A stretch of DNA of 64,000 bases from Formicincola oecophyllae (GTDB lineage Bacteria; Pseudomonadota; Alphaproteobacteria; Acetobacterales; Acetobacteraceae). Numbering within the stretch: position 1 is the first letter of the stretch; each line of letters begins with the position of its first letter. Shown here piece after piece: positions 1 through 8,996 of this stretch. A model generated the notes under the pieces. It did no database searches. It was not told where the DNA came from and saw nothing but the letters and a program-made list of their open reading frames with translations. The DNA is taken from positions 1,054,001 to 1,118,000 of the forward strand of contig NZ_CP038231.1 in NCBI RefSeq assembly GCF_006542395.2, in the 5' to 3' direction. The position numbers and the translations under genes were made by a program.

Positions 1-555
1 GCTGAAGCCCTGGCCAGCTGCCAGAACAGCGCTTTTGCCGCTTGGGCATCCAAAGGCGGGATGAGCAGCCAAGCCATCCAGACCGTGACGGCAGCCAACA
101 CCGCGCAAGGCGCAGCTGTCCAGAAGGGGCAGCGCACGCCGCTCCAAGCGCAACTGACTTTCCAGCTGGCCATGGAGCAGGCTGTCGCCCAGACCCCCGT
201 CACCTACCCCAGCAACCCCGCCATTGTGCCCAACAGCCTCCTGGCTTGGGAAAAGCACCAGTGCGGCGCGCTTTATGGTGGTTCTAAGCAGGAATATGTT
301 TACGAAGCCATGTGCGACAACGTCGCCTTGGCAGGGTGGGCACGCCGTACCCACACATCTCAGGCGCGCCTGCAGCCCTTGATGGATGGCGCCTTGCAGG
401 TCGCTTACCAGGAACAAAGCCAGAAAATCAGCCATGGCAGCGCTGAGGCCACCTTAGCTGCCTTGGTCAGGAAAAGCGGGCTGGACTTCACAGTGCCAGC
501 CAACACGTCCGTCATTGGCGGCAAAGGGGCCCAAACCACCCCTGCCAAACCTTGA
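1..555 (+). CDS. Hypothetical protein, C-terminal part (5' end outside window)
   Basis: The reading frame is open from the first base to a TGA at 553-555, so the gene most likely starts upstream. An internal ATG at 61 has no ribosome binding site and lies within apparently continuous coding sequence. The visible 184 residues are rich in Ala and Gln, contain Cys residues in the segments ASCQNS, HQCGALYGG and EAMCDNV, and end in a low-complexity Gly/Thr/Pro tail. The pattern suggests a secreted or periplasmic protein, but no signal peptide is in view. I do not recognise the family. The next gene lies on the opposite strand and converges with it, 13 bases away. Confidence 0.6.
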   Translation, partial: AEALASCQNSAFAAWASKGGMSSQAIQTVTAANTAQGAAVQKGQRTPLQAQLTFQLAMEQAVAQTPVTYPSNPAIVPNSLLAWEKHQCGALYGGSKQEYVYEAMCDNVALAGWARRTHTSQARLQPLMDGALQVAYQEQSQKISHGSAEATLAALVRKSGLDFTVPANTSVIGGKGAQTTPAKP

Positions 556-568
556 TGAAGCCCAGTCT

Positions 569-1627
569 TCAGAGGGGGCGGGCTATAGTCATGGCGCGCC
601 CGCGCACAGGGTAGCCAGGGTCGCTGTAACCTGGGCGTGAACTGTGCCCAGGTGAGACCAGGCTGTTGATGAAGACCTCGTCATCAGGGGTGATGGTGTA
701 ATCCAAACCAGCCTGGTAACCCTGCCACTGCTCAAAGGTGCGCGGACCAGCCAACACGGATGAAACGGCAGGGTTGGCCAGGATCCAGGCCAGCGCAAAC
801 CCAACGGCTGTTGTGCCACGGCTTTCAGCGTGGGCTTTGATTTTCTGGGCCAATTCAAGTGATTCAGCGCGCCATTCCGTTTCCATCATGCGTTTGTCAG
901 CGCGCCCAGCACGGCTTCCTGGTGCCGGTTGCTGGTTGGGGGCGTATTTGCCAGTCAACACGCCACGCGCCAAGGGGCTGTAGGGAACCGCGCCAAGGCC
1001 GTAATGGGCGCCAGCTGGCAGGATCTCCTGTTCAGCTGTACGGTCTGTGATGTTGTAAAGTGGCTGGCTGACGATGGGGCGCGTCATGTTCATGCGGTCA
1101 GCCAGGCGGACGACATCAGCGATTTCCCACCCCCTAAAATTGGACAGGCCATAGTAAAGGACTTTGCCTTGCGCCATCAGGTCATTCACCGTGCGCAGCC
1201 CCTCCTCCAAGGTCACGCCTGGCAGGGCGCGGTGGAAATACAGGATGTCCACGTAATCAGTGGCCATGCGCTTCAAGGAGCGTTCAAAAGTCTGCAGGAT
1301 CCATTTGCGTGACTGCCCTTCCCTGTTGGGGCGCTGGGCGCCAGCAAAACCCATGGAAGCGCCGCTGAAGCCGAACTTGGTCGCCACGATCCAGTCATCG
1401 CGGTGCTTGGCAATGCCTTTGCCAACCACCTCCTCTGTGCGGCCTTGCTGGTAAACGTCCGCTGTGTCGAGGAAGTTGAAGCCACGGGCATGGGCATCAT
1501 CCATGATGCGCAGCGCTGTGGCCTCATCACAGGGGCCGCCAAACATCATGCTGCCCAGGCAAAGGGTGGAAACCTCAAGCGCGCTGGCACCAAGTGAACG
1601 GTATAGGTGGGGTGAAGTCGCTGTCAT
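569..1627 (-). CDS. Aldo/keto reductase
   Basis: A 352-residue NAD(P)H-dependent oxidoreductase of the aldo/keto reductase superfamily (TIM barrel), probably reducing aldehydes or ketones; the substrate is unknown. The catalytic tetrad is visible: Asp and Tyr in FLDTADVY (about 52-59), Lys in VATKFGF (about 81-87) and His in YFHR (about 130). The C-terminal SSVLAGPRTFEQ block fits the phosphate-binding region of the cofactor site. The length fits the YghZ/AKR11-14-like branch. It starts at an ATG (1625-1627), is monocistronic, and is divergent from galE. No regulator is adjacent. Confidence 0.9.
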   Translation of the reverse strand: MTATSPHLYRSLGASALEVSTLCLGSMMFGGPCDEATALRIMDDAHARGFNFLDTADVYQQGRTEEVVGKGIAKHRDDWIVATKFGFSGASMGFAGAQRPNREGQSRKWILQTFERSLKRMATDYVDILYFHRALPGVTLEEGLRTVNDLMAQGKVLYYGLSNFRGWEIADVVRLADRMNMTRPIVSQPLYNITDRTAEQEILPAGAHYGLGAVPYSPLARGVLTGKYAPNQQPAPGSRAGRADKRMMETEWRAESLELAQKIKAHAESRGTTAVGFALAWILANPAVSSVLAGPRTFEQWQGYQAGLDYTITPDDEVFINSLVSPGHSSRPGYSDPGYPVRGRAMTIARPL

Positions 1628-1757
1628 GATGGTTCCTGGGGTTGTTGGCTGGGATTGCGTGGGCAGGCCGCTGGTCTGCCATGCCCCTGCAGGGGGCGGT
1701 TGCGGTCATGCTAAGGTGCGCCAGCAAGTCGGTAAAGGCGCAGCAGGGGAAAACGCC

Positions 1758-2780
1758 ATGAGATGCCTAGTGACAGGGGGGGCGGGCTATGTCGGCAGTC
1801 ACACTGTGCTGGCGCTGCTGGATGCTGGTCATGACGTCACGGTGCTGGATGATTTGAGCACAGGCCACCTTAGGGCTGTGCCAGCCCAGGCAGCATTCCA
1901 CCGTGCCGACCTACAAGATCTTGCCGCCACGCGCACTGTTCTGGCCACAGGCCCTTGGGATGCTGTGCTGCATTTCGCAGGCCTGTCAGAGGTTGGCACT
2001 TCCATGAAGCGCCCTTACCACTACCTGCGGGCCAATGGCCTCATGGCCCTCAACCTGCTGGAAGCGTGCGCAGAAGTGGGGGTAAAACGCTTTGTGCTGT
2101 CTTCAACCGCAGCTTTGTTCCCTGGGGGCGTGGTAGGGGAGGGCGCCACCCCAGCCCCCCACTCCCCTTACGGCGAAAGTAAGCTCTTCATTGAGCGCAG
2201 CCTGAAATGGGCAGAGCGCTTGCATGGTATGCGCCATGCCATTCTACGCTATTTCAATGCTGCTGGCGCTGACCGCCAGGGGCGCGCTGGCGAGGACCAT
2301 CGCCCTGAAACCCACCTTATCCCTCGCGCACTTGAGGCCGTGATGGGTGGTAGGAGGCTGCGCCTCCATGGTTTGGACTACCCAACGCCAGATGGTAGCT
2401 GCGTGCGCGATTACATTCACGTTAATGATTTGGCCGCAGCGCACCTGGCCGCTCTGGATTTCTTGGAAGAGCGCTCGCTGACATGCCATGTGGGGTCTGG
2501 CCATGGGTTCAGCAACCTGCAAGTCCTGAGCACCATCAAACGTGTGACGGGGCGTGAGGTTCCCTGGGAACGGGCGCCCCGCCGCGCTGGCGATCCCCCT
2601 TCCCTGGTGGCGGACGCCAGGCGCCTGCAGGCCGCAACGGGTTGGCGCCCGCTCCACACAGGCCAGGCAGCGCTTGATGATATCGTGCGCACGGCCTGGG
2701 CTTGGCGCCAGGCGCACCCCCATGGTTATGGTATGGAACGTTCAGGGCAGCTGGTAAGGCTTGGGGGTGAGCTTGGATGA
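1758..2780 (+). CDS. galE: UDP-glucose 4-epimerase
   Basis: Interconverts UDP-glucose and UDP-galactose with tightly bound NAD, supplying galactose for surface polysaccharide. The 340-residue extended SDR has the N-terminal Rossmann motif GGAGYVGSH (residues 7-15) and the catalytic YGESK (Tyr-x3-Lys, about 141-145); RYFNAAGAD and YIHVNDLA are family hallmarks. The frame is open further upstream, but the ATG at 1758 sits behind AGGGGAA and starts exactly at the Rossmann fold, so I chose it. The 3' end overlaps the convergent DUF1643 gene by 39 bases. No Leloir pathway partner is nearby, which favours a role in polysaccharide synthesis over galactose use. Confidence 0.92.
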   Translation: MRCLVTGGAGYVGSHTVLALLDAGHDVTVLDDLSTGHLRAVPAQAAFHRADLQDLAATRTVLATGPWDAVLHFAGLSEVGTSMKRPYHYLRANGLMALNLLEACAEVGVKRFVLSSTAALFPGGVVGEGATPAPHSPYGESKLFIERSLKWAERLHGMRHAILRYFNAAGADRQGRAGEDHRPETHLIPRALEAVMGGRRLRLHGLDYPTPDGSCVRDYIHVNDLAAAHLAALDFLEERSLTCHVGSGHGFSNLQVLSTIKRVTGREVPWERAPRRAGDPPSLVADARRLQAATGWRPLHTGQAALDDIVRTAWAWRQAHPHGYGMERSGQLVRLGGELG

Positions 2781-3338
2781 AAGGTAAAGCGGGTGCTTGG
2801 GGCGCCCATTCTTGCTGACCTCAAGGGCGTGAAGCGCCACGCCATTCCGCGCTAGCATCGCAGCGGCTTGGGGGCCGTGGCTGTGAAGTTCAGGGGCTTT
2901 GGGGGTGCCGTAAGCCAGAATAACTTTGTCGGCCTGTTTGGCCATCTCCAATAAATGGTGGTGGTTCTCAGGGCCTACGGGGTCTGGCGTCTCAAGCAGG
3001 CGTTTTTGGTCTGTGCAGCGGTAAGCGCATGAATTGCCCACCAAAATGCCGCCATAACCCCATTGGCGCGCGTAGCGCTGGCATTTGGCGACAGTGCGGT
3101 CATCACCATCTTCCGTGGCTACGGAAGGGTTCATCATCAACCACATCAGGAGGGGCTTTTTGGGGTCCCAAACGCGTTTGAGGGTGTAGCGGTAGCAATC
3201 ACCCTGATTGGTGCTGACCCCGCCGCCTGCTGGCCCGTAAAGCGCCGTGCTGGTGACATCGCCAGTAAGGTTGAGGGGGCGGGCCGTGCCAACATTGTGA
3301 CCAGGCTTTTGAAGGGTGCTGGGGGCTTCCGTGGTCAT
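2742..3338 (-). CDS. DUF1643 domain-containing protein
   Basis: A 198-residue protein of the DUF1643 family, function unknown. Family hallmarks visible: MMNPSVATEDGDDRTVAKC (a DDRT-type block), GNSCAYRCTD, and LAYGTPKA near the middle, followed by a C-terminal NGRPKHPLYL block. I chose the ATG at 3338, which has AGGA about eight bases upstream. A GTG at 3365, directly after the stop of the upstream transglycosylase, would add nine residues and suggests coupling to that gene. The C-terminal codons overlap galE on the other strand. Confidence 0.8.
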   Translation of the reverse strand: MTTEAPSTLQKPGHNVGTARPLNLTGDVTSTALYGPAGGGVSTNQGDCYRYTLKRVWDPKKPLLMWLMMNPSVATEDGDDRTVAKCQRYARQWGYGGILVGNSCAYRCTDQKRLLETPDPVGPENHHHLLEMAKQADKVILAYGTPKAPELHSHGPQAAAMLARNGVALHALEVSKNGRPKHPLYLSSKLTPKPYQLP

Positions 3339-3365
3339 GGTGTTGTCCTGCCGAACTGCTGACAC

Positions 3366-4667
3366 TTAGAAATGGGCTGATGGCGGCACGGCCAGGCAGG
3401 TTTGGTGCCCTGCCATCTGCCGGCAGCTGCGCGCCGCCTGCTGGCCTGAAAGGCCCCCAATCCTGGCACGCCAGTAGGTTTTGCCCTTCACGCGGACGCT
3501 GGTGATGGAGGCCTGGCCTGGTACACCGTACCTGCGCGCGCCAGCCACAGCCTGCTGGGCCTGGGCGCGCTTGAGGTAGCTGCCCACCTGCACGCTCCAA
3601 TTGCCACTGGCGGTTTTCTGGGGTGGCGGCTTCCAAGCTGTTGCCGGCATGCGCACCGTTTGGTGGCCAATGCGGGTTGCACGGGTGGTGACGGCATGCC
3701 TGTAAAGGGGCTGCCTGAATGCCCTGTGGCCATAGGTTGGTGGCGTGTAGGTGGGCGTTGGCGTGTAGGCGCCACTGCTGGAACCACCGTTGTAGGAATC
3801 ATTGTAAGCGCTGTTGTCAGCATAAGTGGAACTGTAGGCGGGGGCTGCGCCCCCCCCTTGTTCGCGCGCGGCCCAAGCAGCCCGCACGGCCGCAGCCGAA
3901 CTGCTTGTGCTGGGGGTTGGGCCGTCATAGGCGGCATAGGAGCTGTCGCTGTCATTGTCGGACCCCGTCCTGGCCCGGCCATCATGGCGCGCCACCTTCA
4001 AGTCGGCGTCAGAGACGTGAACGGGGGATATACCAGCGATCTGGCGCCCGATGATGGCCACGTAACGCCTGGTTTCGCGTGGTAGCGGCTTGTTGTTGCG
4101 CAGGTAGCGGTCAACATTGCCAGGGCCGTCATTGTAGGCCGCCAAAAACCCAGGTGAGCCGTAGATGTCGTACATCTGCCTGATGTAGGCTGTGCCTGCC
4201 ATGATGTTGTCATGGGGGTCGTAGGCATCGTCACCCAGGTTGTATTCGTTGCGCAGCTCCTCATAAGAGGGCGGCATGAGCTGCATCAGCCCCATAGCGC
4301 CTGGCGCGGAGGTGATGAAATTGCCGTTGCGGTCAAAAACATGGCCGCCTGATTCCTGGTGGATAACAGCGCGGATCCAGGCTTCAGGCACGTCAAAGCG
4401 CTGGGAGGCCTCCCTGATGTAAGGACCCCACGGGTCTGATGAGGAACCAGGGGCCGCATAGTAATGGTGGGCCCGGGCTTGATACTGGGCCTGTTCATCC
4501 AGCAGGGGCTGGCCACCGTCATAATTACTGCTGCACCCGCCAAGGCCCATCAGGGCTGCTAGCAGCGCCAAGGCCAGCAGGCAGGGCAGGGACGTCACGG
4601 CCGGGGCAGGGGAAGGCCTGATTGAATCTGAACGGGGCTGCTGTCCTGCCATGGCGGTGTGACTCAT
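3366..4667 (-). CDS. Lipoprotein lytic transglycosylase with SPOR domain
   Basis: Predicted peptidoglycan-cleaving enzyme. The N-terminus has a hydrophobic stretch ending in the lipobox LGGC (Cys about residue 45), implying a lipid anchor. An SLT (Slt70/MltC-type) domain spans about 80-190, with the catalytic Glu in HQESGG, then GAMGLMQLMP, DPHDNIMAGTAYI and AAYNDGPGNV. A Ser/Tyr/Thr-rich linker follows, and the last ~80 residues form a SPOR domain (GNWSVQVGSYLKRAQAQQAV) that typically binds denuded glycan at division sites. The architecture suggests septal wall remodelling. The DUF1643 gene follows directly. Confidence 0.9.
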   Translation of the reverse strand: MSHTAMAGQQPRSDSIRPSPAPAVTSLPCLLALALLAALMGLGGCSSNYDGGQPLLDEQAQYQARAHHYYAAPGSSSDPWGPYIREASQRFDVPEAWIRAVIHQESGGHVFDRNGNFITSAPGAMGLMQLMPPSYEELRNEYNLGDDAYDPHDNIMAGTAYIRQMYDIYGSPGFLAAYNDGPGNVDRYLRNNKPLPRETRRYVAIIGRQIAGISPVHVSDADLKVARHDGRARTGSDNDSDSSYAAYDGPTPSTSSSAAAVRAAWAAREQGGGAAPAYSSTYADNSAYNDSYNGGSSSGAYTPTPTYTPPTYGHRAFRQPLYRHAVTTRATRIGHQTVRMPATAWKPPPQKTASGNWSVQVGSYLKRAQAQQAVAGARRYGVPGQASITSVRVKGKTYWRARIGGLSGQQAARSCRQMAGHQTCLAVPPSAHF

Positions 4668-4923
4668 TGTTTCTACCTATCTGGGCAGCCTGGGCAACGG
4701 TTGGTCGGGCTGGCGCCAGGCTGCTGGCACTATAGGACGGTGGAAGCCCCCACGGCCAGCCATAGGCAGTGGAAAAACGCGGTTGCGCTGACCTATTCGC
4801 CTCACCAAGGGGGCGTGGGCTTTTGGCACGGTTGCTTGCCGGCTGCAGGCCATGGGCCTACAACAAGGGAAGATGGTGACGCCTCATCAAGGCGCGCCGA
4901 CCAGCCCTTGAAGGAGAACCACC

Positions 4924-5142
4924 ATGGCTTATGCCAGCCTCAATGCGGAACGCGTTGCCGCCGCCGCCAAGTCAGCCCTCACCACCCTGGCTGCCCACAC
5001 AGGCGAGAAGAACGAGACCCACCAGCGCAAAACCATCATGATTGAGCGCATTGGAGCCTTGGCCAATGCCGCCGCCCAAAGCCCCAGCAAAGAAATCACC
5101 ATGACATCAGAGGAGTTCTGGCTGCTTTCCAACAATTGGTGA
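4924..5142 (+). CDS. Small hypothetical protein (72 aa)
   Basis: A short Ala-rich, probably helical and soluble protein with no Cys and no membrane segment. Translation is well supported: AAGGAGAACCACC precedes the ATG, one of the better ribosome binding sites in the window, and a hairpin terminator follows at 5207. It stands alone between two minus-strand genes. The N-terminal half resembles a helix of small residues (ERVAAAAKSALTTLAAHTGE) and the end is EEFWLLSNNW. I do not recognise the family and no function can be inferred from its neighbours. Confidence 0.65.
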   Translation: MAYASLNAERVAAAAKSALTTLAAHTGEKNETHQRKTIMIERIGALANAAAQSPSKEITMTSEEFWLLSNNW

Positions 5143-5206
5143 TTGGGTAAATGTCAGCCCAGCCTTGGCCTTGCTGGCTAGGGCAGCTTTAAGGTAACCA
5201 AGCCTG

Positions 5207-5236
5207 CCCCTCGCCACCATGGTGAGGGGTTTTTAG
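5207..5236 (+). terminator. Rho-independent terminator after the 72-aa gene
   Basis: CCCCTC (5207-5212) pairs with GAGGGG (5224-5229), with inner CACC/GGTG pairing, followed by five T residues. It overlaps the stop codon of the convergent AbrB-type gene. Confidence 0.7.
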
Positions 5237-6345
5237 TTTTCCTGGCCGGAAATGGGCTGGACATGTAGGCGCCGGCCGTGGCGCTCCAGCCAAGTGCCCA
5301 ATGGTTTGGCGATGAGGGGGCCCAGAACAATGACGGCCACCATACGCGCTGTTTGCATGGAGATGATGAAGGGGAGTGCCACAGGCACAGTGGCGCTGAT
5401 GATAATGATGGTGTCCAGCCCCCCTGGGCTTGTGGCCAAGTAAGCGCTGAGGAGGTCGATGTGGGCCAATTTGGCAACGGGCCACGCCAGTAAGGCGCAA
5501 GCCCCCACGGTGATGGCAGCTGACATCATGATGGCTGGCAGGGCGCGCAGAGCGTGGCCTAGAACAGCGCGGTTGAAACGCAGCCCAATACACCAGCCGA
5601 TGATGAGGTAGGCAGGCACGCGCAGCCATTGCGGCGGGCAAATGTGGAAAAGCCCGGTTAGCTGACCAAAGCCACCCACCACCATGGTCAGGAACAGAGT
5701 GGCGGCTGGGAATTTCATTCTGGTGCCGATGAACGTGCAGCCAATTACCAGGGCAAGCGTGGGCCACAGCGCTTCCATGTGCATGGGGGGGAGGGGTGGT
5801 GACTTCAGCCCCCCTGTTACCCACCACGCCACTAGAGACGTACTAACGGCGACCAGAATGACCCTAAAATAAAGCATGAACGCCGCCAGGCGTGGGTCAG
5901 CGCCAAAAGCGCCGCATATCATCACCATGGTGGACGCCCCCCCTGGTGATGCGCCCCATAGGGCTGTCGTGCCAGGCATAATGCCCAGCCAGGCCAGAAG
6001 CGCCCCTGTGCCAAAGCTCACCACGATAACTGAAAGCACCGTGAAGCCCATGAGCGCGCCATGGTCCAGGATCCCTTTGAAAAGAGGCCAGCTCAGGCTG
6101 CTAACGACAAGGGCGCCCAAAACGGCTTGCGCGCCGGCAAACCATGTTCGGCCAACATGCATGGGCTTACCGTGAAGGGCCATGTAAATGGCTGCGATCA
6201 TGGGGCCAAGCATGAACCCGGCCGCCAAGTGAAGCAGCGCGAACACGCCAACCAATGCCGCTGAGAGCAGCAGCAGCAATCCCCATTGCTTAATGGCCTG
6301 CCCTTTGGGGCTGCATTGGCGCGGGTTTGGCTGGGTGTTTTTCAT
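5233..6345 (-). CDS. AbrB family membrane protein (Gneg_AbrB_dup)
   Basis: A 370-residue integral inner-membrane protein of the family often annotated as AbrB transcriptional regulator or ammonia monooxygenase. Nothing here suggests DNA binding, and that name is misleading. It has about ten hydrophobic segments in two repeated halves, each with a PGG-type motif: LGIMPGTTALWGASPGGAST near 125-145 and YLATSPGGLDTIIIISA near 300. The duplicated layout resembles transport proteins; the substrate is unknown. It starts at ATG 6345. There is no operon partner, and about 260 bases without a recognisable feature separate it from sspB upstream. Confidence 0.82.
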   Translation of the reverse strand: MKNTQPNPRQCSPKGQAIKQWGLLLLLSAALVGVFALLHLAAGFMLGPMIAAIYMALHGKPMHVGRTWFAGAQAVLGALVVSSLSWPLFKGILDHGALMGFTVLSVIVVSFGTGALLAWLGIMPGTTALWGASPGGASTMVMICGAFGADPRLAAFMLYFRVILVAVSTSLVAWWVTGGLKSPPLPPMHMEALWPTLALVIGCTFIGTRMKFPAATLFLTMVVGGFGQLTGLFHICPPQWLRVPAYLIIGWCIGLRFNRAVLGHALRALPAIMMSAAITVGACALLAWPVAKLAHIDLLSAYLATSPGGLDTIIIISATVPVALPFIISMQTARMVAVIVLGPLIAKPLGTWLERHGRRLHVQPISGQEN

Positions 6346-6609
6346 GGCGCAGGCTTCAAGGTGTCCTGGTGTGGAAGCCAGGCCATGGGGGCGCAGTCAG
6401 GCACCCGACCAGGGCAAGGTGGTGCGGGAAAGGTCAAGCAGGCAAGCAGGGTCGGGTCTTTCAAGCGTTGATGGCGTCCTTCAGGGGGGGAGTCCGCCAT
6501 CAGTTTGCGTAATGAATGCTGCCTTGCCCTAGCACAAAACCCGCTTTGGTGGCAGGGGCGTTGGAACATGCCTGCCTCAGCCTAGCCACAGTTAAGGATA
6601 GGGCCCCGG

Positions 6610-7215
6610 TCAGCTCTGGCTGCTGTCAGGTTTGCGGCGGAACGCATCGAGGCTGACGACCTCCGCTGCCGCAGGGCCTGGTTGTTCTGGGGTCGTGTCA
6701 GCGGGGGTTATTGGGGTTTGGCCAGGCTGCTTTTCAGCACGGTTGAAGTCAGCGGTTTTGATTTCAGCTTCCGTGGTGTTTGAACTGGATGGCTCAGCTG
6801 CCGTGGGCTGGGGAAACTGCAGCACCAGGCCAATGGCAGGGTCGCTGAACTGCGTGATGGCGCTGAAGGGGATGGTGAGTGTGGCAGGCGCACCACCGAA
6901 TGTCAGCTGGACGGAAACCGTTTTCTTGAATGGATCAACGTTCAGGTTGCTAAACTGGTGCTGCAAAACAATGGTGACGTCATCAGGGTAGCGCGCCTTC
7001 AGAAAGGGCGGCACGGTGCAGCCTGGCGCCTGGGTGCGGAAGGTCAGGTAAAAATGGTGTTCACCAGGCAGGCCCTCTCTCTGCACATGCTCAAGCGCCT
7101 TGATCATGACGCCACGGTAGGCCTCTGCCAGCCAGCTTTCATAAGGCAGGAGGCTTTCTGGCTGTTGTGGCATGTCGCCTGCAGGGTTGTCTGGCTGGTT
7201 GGGGTCGTCACTCAT
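6610..7215 (-). CDS. sspB: SspB family ClpXP adaptor (alpha type)
   Basis: Adaptor that tethers ssrA-tagged proteins to ClpXP for degradation. The N-terminal ~130 residues form the SspB fold: YESWLAEAYRGVMIKALEHV, HHFYLTFRT, LKARYPDDVTIVLQHQF, and a VSVQLTFGGAPATLTIPFSAI barrel segment. A disordered Pro/Glu/Thr-rich linker leads to the short C-terminal segment VVSLDAFRRKPD, which matches the ClpX-binding tail position of alphaproteobacterial SspB. The tmRNA gene whose tag it would recognise lies about 3.5 kb away. The start is ATG 7215. Confidence 0.88.
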   Translation of the reverse strand: MSDDPNQPDNPAGDMPQQPESLLPYESWLAEAYRGVMIKALEHVQREGLPGEHHFYLTFRTQAPGCTVPPFLKARYPDDVTIVLQHQFSNLNVDPFKKTVSVQLTFGGAPATLTIPFSAITQFSDPAIGLVLQFPQPTAAEPSSSNTTEAEIKTADFNRAEKQPGQTPITPADTTPEQPGPAAAEVVSLDAFRRKPDSSQS

Positions 7216-7481
7216 TGGTTCTGTCCGCTCGGTCCAGGGGTATGCTGCCGAAACACCTTGCCAACCTGGTCAGGCGGCAGGGAATGAGCGTGCGCGAGCA
7301 CAGCTGCTCCCCTTGGTCTGCCCTCCTCCAGCTGGAATGGCAAGGGGTTGGGGCGATTCCTACCCCCCTCCAAAGGTGCCATTGTTGGGTGGAGGCCGCT
7401 GCAGAGGCATGTTAAAGCCCTGGGCACATGGCTGCCTTCCCCCACCACCTAGGGCAGGGCCATTATTCTTAAGGTGAGACG

Positions 7482-8990
7482 ATGAACACTCTGTCCCTGC
7501 CTGCCGCCCTTCGTCACATGCGCTTTGGCACTATTGCCGTTGTAGGCGATGTAATCTTGGACCGTTACCTGGAAGGTGAGGTCAACAGGCTTTCGCCAGA
7601 GGCCCCCGTTCCAGTGCTTTCTGAAGGGCGCGAGCGGGCGCGCCCAGGTGGGGCGGCCAATGTGGCTTTGAACGCCGCTGCCCTGGGGTGCCAAGTCAGA
7701 TTGGTGGGCCTGGTGGGCGATGACACACCTGGGCGGCAGTTGGCAGCGCTGCTTGCTGGCGCCCGTTTGCCTGGCACGGTGTCGTGCGCAGGCCTGGTGG
7801 TGGAGGGTAGCTACCGTACGGTGGTCAAAACCCGCGTTTTGGCAGGGCGCCAGCAAATTGTGCGCATCGATGAGGAAAACCCGCCACCGCCTTTTGGTGC
7901 GCCCCGCTCCTCAGCCCTTCATGAAGCCGTGCGCCAAGCGTTGCGTGGGGCTGACGTCATCGTGTGCTCTGACTACGCTAAGGGTGTGTTGGGCGATGAC
8001 ATCCTGGCGCTGGTCATGAAGGAGGCCCAGCAGGCCCGTGTGCCTGTGATTGCTGACCCGAAGCGCGCCAACCTTTCAGCCTATGCGGGCGCTGCCCTCC
8101 TTACCCCCAACCAGGCTGAGTTAAGGCAGGCTGTAGGAATGGATTCGCTTGAAAGCGACAGCGACATCGCTGAAGCCGCCCTTCAGGCCTCCCTGCAATT
8201 TGGTGGTGATGTACTTCTGACCCGCTCAGGCGCCGGCATGAGCCTGTGGCGGCGTGACGGCACGTTGCGCCATGCCCACAGCGTCCCTTCAGAGGTTTAC
8301 GACGTCTCAGGCGCTGGTGATACTGTCATTGCCTCCATGGCGGCTTTTCTTTCAGGGGGGTTGGCTATGGATGACGCCATGCAGCTGGCCAACATCGCAG
8401 CCGGCCTGGTGGTGGGTAAGCTTGGCACCGCTAGCGTTTCCTTGGCGGAGATCATGGCCGCTTTCAGCCAGGGGCAGCGGGTGGGCATGGGGCGCGTCCC
8501 AGCCCTGGGGCCTGTCATCTGCCATGGCCTGGATGAGCGCGCCCGCCACCGTCTGGCCCTGTGGCGTCAGGCGGGGGAGCGCATCGTGTTCACCAATGGT
8601 TGCTTTGACTTGCTCCACCCAGGCCACCTCAAGCTGCTTGCAGAAGCTGCCACTGTGGGTGACAGGTTGGTGGTGGGTTTGAACAGCAATGATTCCGTGG
8701 CGCGGCTCAAAGGGAAGGGGAGGCCCATCCAGGATGAGAAGGCGCGCGCCGCTATGCTGGCAGCCATGCGTGGCGTGGACATGGTGGTGGTGTTTGGCGA
8801 GGACACGCCGGAAGGCCTTATCAGAGCCTTGAAGCCTGATGTCCTCGTGAAGGGTGACGACTACCGTGAAGAGGACATCGTTGGGGCGGATTTCGTGAAA
8901 AGCCAGGGGGGCTTAGTGGTGCGCGTGCCCGTTCTGCCTGGTCAGTCCACATCCAACCTGGCCAGCCGTGCTGGCTCAACCCAAGGTTGA
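7482..8990 (+). CDS. hldE: Bifunctional heptose-7-phosphate kinase / heptose-1-phosphate adenylyltransferase
   Basis: Makes ADP-heptose for the LPS inner core. The N-terminal domain (about 1-325) is a PfkB-type kinase that phosphorylates D-glycero-beta-D-manno-heptose 7-phosphate at C1: GGAANVALNAAALG near residue 52 and the catalytic DVSGAGDT near 270. The C-terminal domain (about 345-500) is a nucleotidyltransferase with FTNGCFDLLHPGH (HxGH-type motif) and later VLVKGDDY. The length (502) fits fused HldE proteins. The AGE-family gene follows after six bases, so they probably form an operon. The ATG at 7482 is preceded by AAGGTGAGACG. Upstream, 7216-7481 shows no recognisable feature. Confidence 0.95.
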   Translation: MNTLSLPAALRHMRFGTIAVVGDVILDRYLEGEVNRLSPEAPVPVLSEGRERARPGGAANVALNAAALGCQVRLVGLVGDDTPGRQLAALLAGARLPGTVSCAGLVVEGSYRTVVKTRVLAGRQQIVRIDEENPPPPFGAPRSSALHEAVRQALRGADVIVCSDYAKGVLGDDILALVMKEAQQARVPVIADPKRANLSAYAGAALLTPNQAELRQAVGMDSLESDSDIAEAALQASLQFGGDVLLTRSGAGMSLWRRDGTLRHAHSVPSEVYDVSGAGDTVIASMAAFLSGGLAMDDAMQLANIAAGLVVGKLGTASVSLAEIMAAFSQGQRVGMGRVPALGPVICHGLDERARHRLALWRQAGERIVFTNGCFDLLHPGHLKLLAEAATVGDRLVVGLNSNDSVARLKGKGRPIQDEKARAAMLAAMRGVDMVVVFGEDTPEGLIRALKPDVLVKGDDYREEDIVGADFVKSQGGLVVRVPVLPGQSTSNLASRAGSTQG

Positions 8991-8996
8991 GGGGCC

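Noticed and set aside
1464-1757. Extra 98 codons upstream of galE in frame
   Set aside because: They lie antisense to the aldo/keto reductase and its start, and the GalE Rossmann fold begins right at ATG 1758 with a ribosome binding site.
5233-6345. Transcription regulator assignment for the AbrB-type protein
   Set aside because: It is a polytopic membrane protein with no DNA-binding domain; the AbrB name is historical.
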